Assembly (NCBI GenBank): GCA_030744875.1
Contig: JASLPR010000078.1
Coordinates: 1-40,730, forward strand
Direction: 5' to 3'
Source: Chloroflexota bacterium
GTDB taxonomy: Bacteria; Chloroflexota; UBA11872; VXNJ01
DNA: 40,730 nucleotides
In this document: piece by piece, positions 40,059 through 40,730 of the stretch
Layout: each line of letters opens with the position of its first letter
Position numbering within the stretch: the first letter of the stretch is position 1
The notes under the pieces: model-generated
What the model saw: only the letters and a program-made list of their open reading frames with translations
Told to the model about the DNA's origin: nothing
Databases searched by the model: none
Program-made: the position numbers and the translations under genes

Positions 40059-40730
40059 CTAAGCCATGGCGGGCAGGCCCAGCCGTTCCACCGTCTGCGC
40101 CAGTGGCACCCCCGAGTCCCGGTCCCATCCGCGCGACTCGTAGTAATCCTGGGTCTCGCCGCGCACCTGCTCCACGGACAGCAGCTGGTCCTTCATCGGC
40201 CCCTTGGCCATTGGCTGGTGCATCCGCCAGGGAAGCGTGTCGTCGGCCGTCTTCATGCCCTCGCGCAGATTGAAGATCCGCGCCATCGTGATGCCACGCT
40301 CGTAGACTTCCACGAGTTCGCCCTCCGACATATCCCAGCCGGTCGAAGCGTTCAGCAGCTCCAGCAAGCGATCGTCGTCATACGACAGCATCAGGCACAC
40401 GCCGAGGGTGTTCTTCAGGCTCTGGGACTGGTGCGCCGAGCCGCAGTGGTCGCCGCCCGATGGGCCCACCGCCGCCTGCTTGCGCATCCACTCCAGGGCC
40501 CGCGCGTCGTGCATGCCCAGATCCAGGCCCTTCACCGCCATCACGTACTTCTCGGTGTCCCGGCCGATCTTGCGGGCGGCCAGGGTGGCGCCCTCCGCCA
40601 GCACATCGCCGAAGCCGCGGCGATAGGCGATGGCCTCGATCATGTTCAGCAGATCTTCGGCGTTGCCCCAGCGCAGTTCATCGCCCCGCAGGTCGTCCGG
40701 GGTGAGCTTGCCCATCTCCACCATCTCCAT
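40059..40730 (-). CDS. Second aldehyde ferredoxin oxidoreductase, partial
   Basis: The C-terminal 223 residues of a second AOR, whose start lies beyond the window end. It shares long stretches with the neighbour (KLTPDDL...GDELRWGN, KGLDLGMHDARALEWMRKQ, GGDHCGSAH, NTLGVC with the fourth cluster Cys, ASTGWDMS, YERGITMARIFNLREG), so the pair arose by tandem duplication. Differences in the substrate region (SPVGGDHCGAAHKGPS in one, GPSGGDHCGSAHQSQS in the other) suggest different substrates. Transcribed toward the first AOR, 146 bases apart. Confidence 0.9.
   Translation of the reverse strand: MEMVEMGKLTPDDLRGDELRWGNAEDLLNMIEAIAYRRGFGDVLAEGATLAARKIGRDTEKYVMAVKGLDLGMHDARALEWMRKQAAVGPSGGDHCGSAHQSQSLKNTLGVCLMLSYDDDRLLELLNASTGWDMSEGELVEVYERGITMARIFNLREGMKTADDTLPWRMHQPMAKGPMKDQLLSVEQVRGETQDYYESRGWDRDSGVPLAQTVERLGLPAMA

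Overview
The window is GC-rich bacterial chromosome, densely coded, with a strong G/C preference at third codon positions. It has two tRNA genes, core repair and secretion genes, and several catabolic clusters. There are no phage, IS or CRISPR signatures. The pairing of bacterial UvrB/UvrD with an archaeal-type ATP-dependent DNA ligase, a tungsten-type aldehyde ferredoxin oxidoreductase pair and many small-molecule catabolic enzymes suggests an uncultured Chloroflexota (SAR202/Dehalococcoidia-like) genome. That assignment rests on gene flavour only and is tentative.

Layout. 1-430: a tRNA-Leu(GAG) followed, on its 3' side, by two decayed 82-bp tandem units that each begin with a tRNA-3'-end-like sequence. 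524-3613: uvrB, then a run of very small membrane proteins. 3954-4574: an orphan hypothetical gene. 9256-4664 (minus): a repair operon, a UvrD/PcrA helicase directly abutting an 802-residue fusion of a HAD phosphatase with a complete ATP-dependent DNA ligase. This is the most novel object in the window. 9508-10636: a DUF1538 membrane protein and its P-II-like partner, both interrupted. 10710-15840: an ArgA-like GNAT, a DUF58/transglutaminase pair whose catalytic Cys is Ser, and three small envelope proteins. 15855-19584: a frameshifted hpt, an alpha/beta-hydrolase pseudoenzyme, a fumarylacetoacetase-family hydrolase, a four-carbon acid sugar kinase and secG. 19785-22173: a YjfB-like small protein, a Cas4/AddB-like Fe-S nuclease, a glycosyltransferase and tRNA-Pro(GGG). 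22241-29066: an interrupted lipoprotein, a second FAH-family gene with a late amber codon, a class II fumarase/aspartase, a hydroxyacid dehydrogenase, a disrupted sulfatase-like gene and a PfkB kinase. 29104-37035: a metallo-beta-lactamase-fold protein, an MFS transporter, a cupin, a nitroreductase remnant, an M24-like protein without its Asp metal ligands, a sugar isomerase, an M32 carboxypeptidase and cyclopropane fatty-acid synthase. 37190-40730: a seven-TM protein, a 43-residue membrane peptide, and two tandem aldehyde ferredoxin oxidoreductases, the second cut by the window edge.

The FAH hydrolases, DUF1537 and PfkB kinases, lyase, dehydrogenase, isomerase and AORs together look like catabolism of sugar acids or other organic acids.

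Between about 9.5 and 31.8 kb there are at least eight gene-disrupting lesions in six genes, plus one gene remnant. The indels are all +/-1 at short C or G runs, and the coding sense beyond each lesion is preserved. No comparable lesion was seen in the flanking stretches. Whether this is real, recent gene decay or consensus error cannot be settled from the sequence.
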